This document shows, piece after piece, positions 63,853-64,000 of a stretch of DNA of 64,000 nucleotides. The stretch is from assembly GCF_002887815.1 (NCBI RefSeq), contig NZ_PDHO01000004.1, positions 248,001 through 312,000 of the forward strand. Direction: 5' to 3'. This DNA comes from Mycobacterium sp. ENV421. Lineage in GTDB: Bacteria; Actinomycetota; Actinomycetes; Mycobacteriales; Mycobacteriaceae. The position numbers were made by a program, and so were the translations under genes. The notes under the pieces were generated by a model. That model did not search any database. It was not told the origin of the DNA and worked only from the letters and a program-made list of their open reading frames with translations. Each line of letters opens with the position of its first letter. The stretch's first letter is position 1.

Positions 63853-64000
63853 GTGAATCGTCTCGACCGCTTCTTCGAGATCACGGCCCGCGGGTCGACG
63901 ATCGGCGCCGAGGTTCGCGGCGGCCTGGTCACGTTCATCGCGATGGCCTACATCGTCGTGCTGAACCCGATCATCCTGTCCGGGGCCGCCGACGTGACCG
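63853..64000 (+). CDS. AzgA-type NCS2 purine permease (truncated by window edge)
   Basis: Only the first 49 codons are in the window. They read VNRLDRFFEITARGSTIGAEVRGGLVTFIAMAYIVVLNPIILSGAADVT, which matches the amino-terminus of NCS2 guanine/hypoxanthine permeases (AzgA/PbuG family): the FFEITARGST leader and the TFIAMAYIVVLNP first helix. GTG at 63853 is the start. Physiologically it could connect with purine/ureide use encoded at 6-18 kb. Confidence 0.85.
   Translation, partial: MNRLDRFFEITARGSTIGAEVRGGLVTFIAMAYIVVLNPIILSGAADVT

Overview
The window is high-GC actinobacterial DNA, most likely from a Mycobacterium (Mycolicibacterium-type environmental species). The evidence is GC-rich codon use with frequent GTG starts and mycobacterial hallmark families: a PknF-like Ser/Thr kinase, an MceA-type MCE protein, many FadE-type acyl-CoA dehydrogenases, an LmeA-like lipid-binding protein, a long AceA2-type isocitrate lyase and a flavin/F420-type LLM oxidoreductase. 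Genes are tightly packed, with many 4-base ATGA/GTGA stop-start overlaps. No tRNA, rRNA, CRISPR array, insertion sequence or prophage was recognised.

Layout. 1-5 kb: an MFS transporter (cut by the left edge), 4-alpha-glucanotransferase malQ, a Nudix hydrolase, an LLM oxidoreductase and a SnoaL-like protein. 5.2-6 kb: a Tat-exported GH25-like TIM-barrel protein. 6.0-17.7 kb (minus strand): an eleven-gene ureide (allantoin) operon. It encodes a fused DppD-DppF ATPase, two permeases, a cysteine hydrolase, a substrate-binding lipoprotein, a metallo-beta-lactamase-fold lactonase, allantoinase, allantoin racemase, allantoicase, an unrecognised small protein and an isopenicillin-N-synthase-like oxygenase. 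A divergent TetR gene follows, and the gap between them carries two copies of CTGTC-N4-GACAG. 18.6-27.3 kb: PknF-like kinase, iron-sulfur bacterial cryptochrome/photolyase, secreted protein, metal-dependent hydrolase plus PDR/VanB reductase pair, NDH-2-type dehydrogenase, LmeA-like protein and PAP2 enzyme. 27.4-31.3 kb: small regulators and membrane proteins (MarR, DUF421, DUF4396, TetR) and dtd.

31.3-53.0 kb is a large, apparently single-purpose catabolic locus. Twelve minus-strand genes encode an aldehyde dehydrogenase, a ThDP enzyme, two short/long acyl-CoA dehydrogenase pairs, a Gfo/Idh oxidoreductase, a CaiB/BaiF CoA-transferase, two SDRs, a Baeyer-Villiger-type monooxygenase and a Rieske oxygenase. 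They diverge from a plus-strand arm of a beta-propeller (SMP-30/NHL-like) protein, a GntR/UTRA regulator, two acyl-CoA ligases, an SDR and an enoyl-CoA hydratase. The divergent promoter region holds a perfect TTTGTCCGGACAAA palindrome and a degenerate second copy, which are the expected operators for the GntR protein. The gene content implies oxygenation, Baeyer-Villiger lactonisation, lactone opening, CoA activation, beta-oxidation and possibly ThDP-dependent C-C cleavage of an unknown cyclic substrate.

53-64 kb: an AT-rich structured spacer, a small NlpC/P60-like protein, an APC permease with a 3Fe-4S ferredoxin, a solitary MceA-type protein, the AceA2-type isocitrate lyase, a TetR/KshA-like Rieske oxygenase/DAP-dehydrogenase-like set, two exported proteins and the start of an AzgA-type purine permease cut by the right edge.
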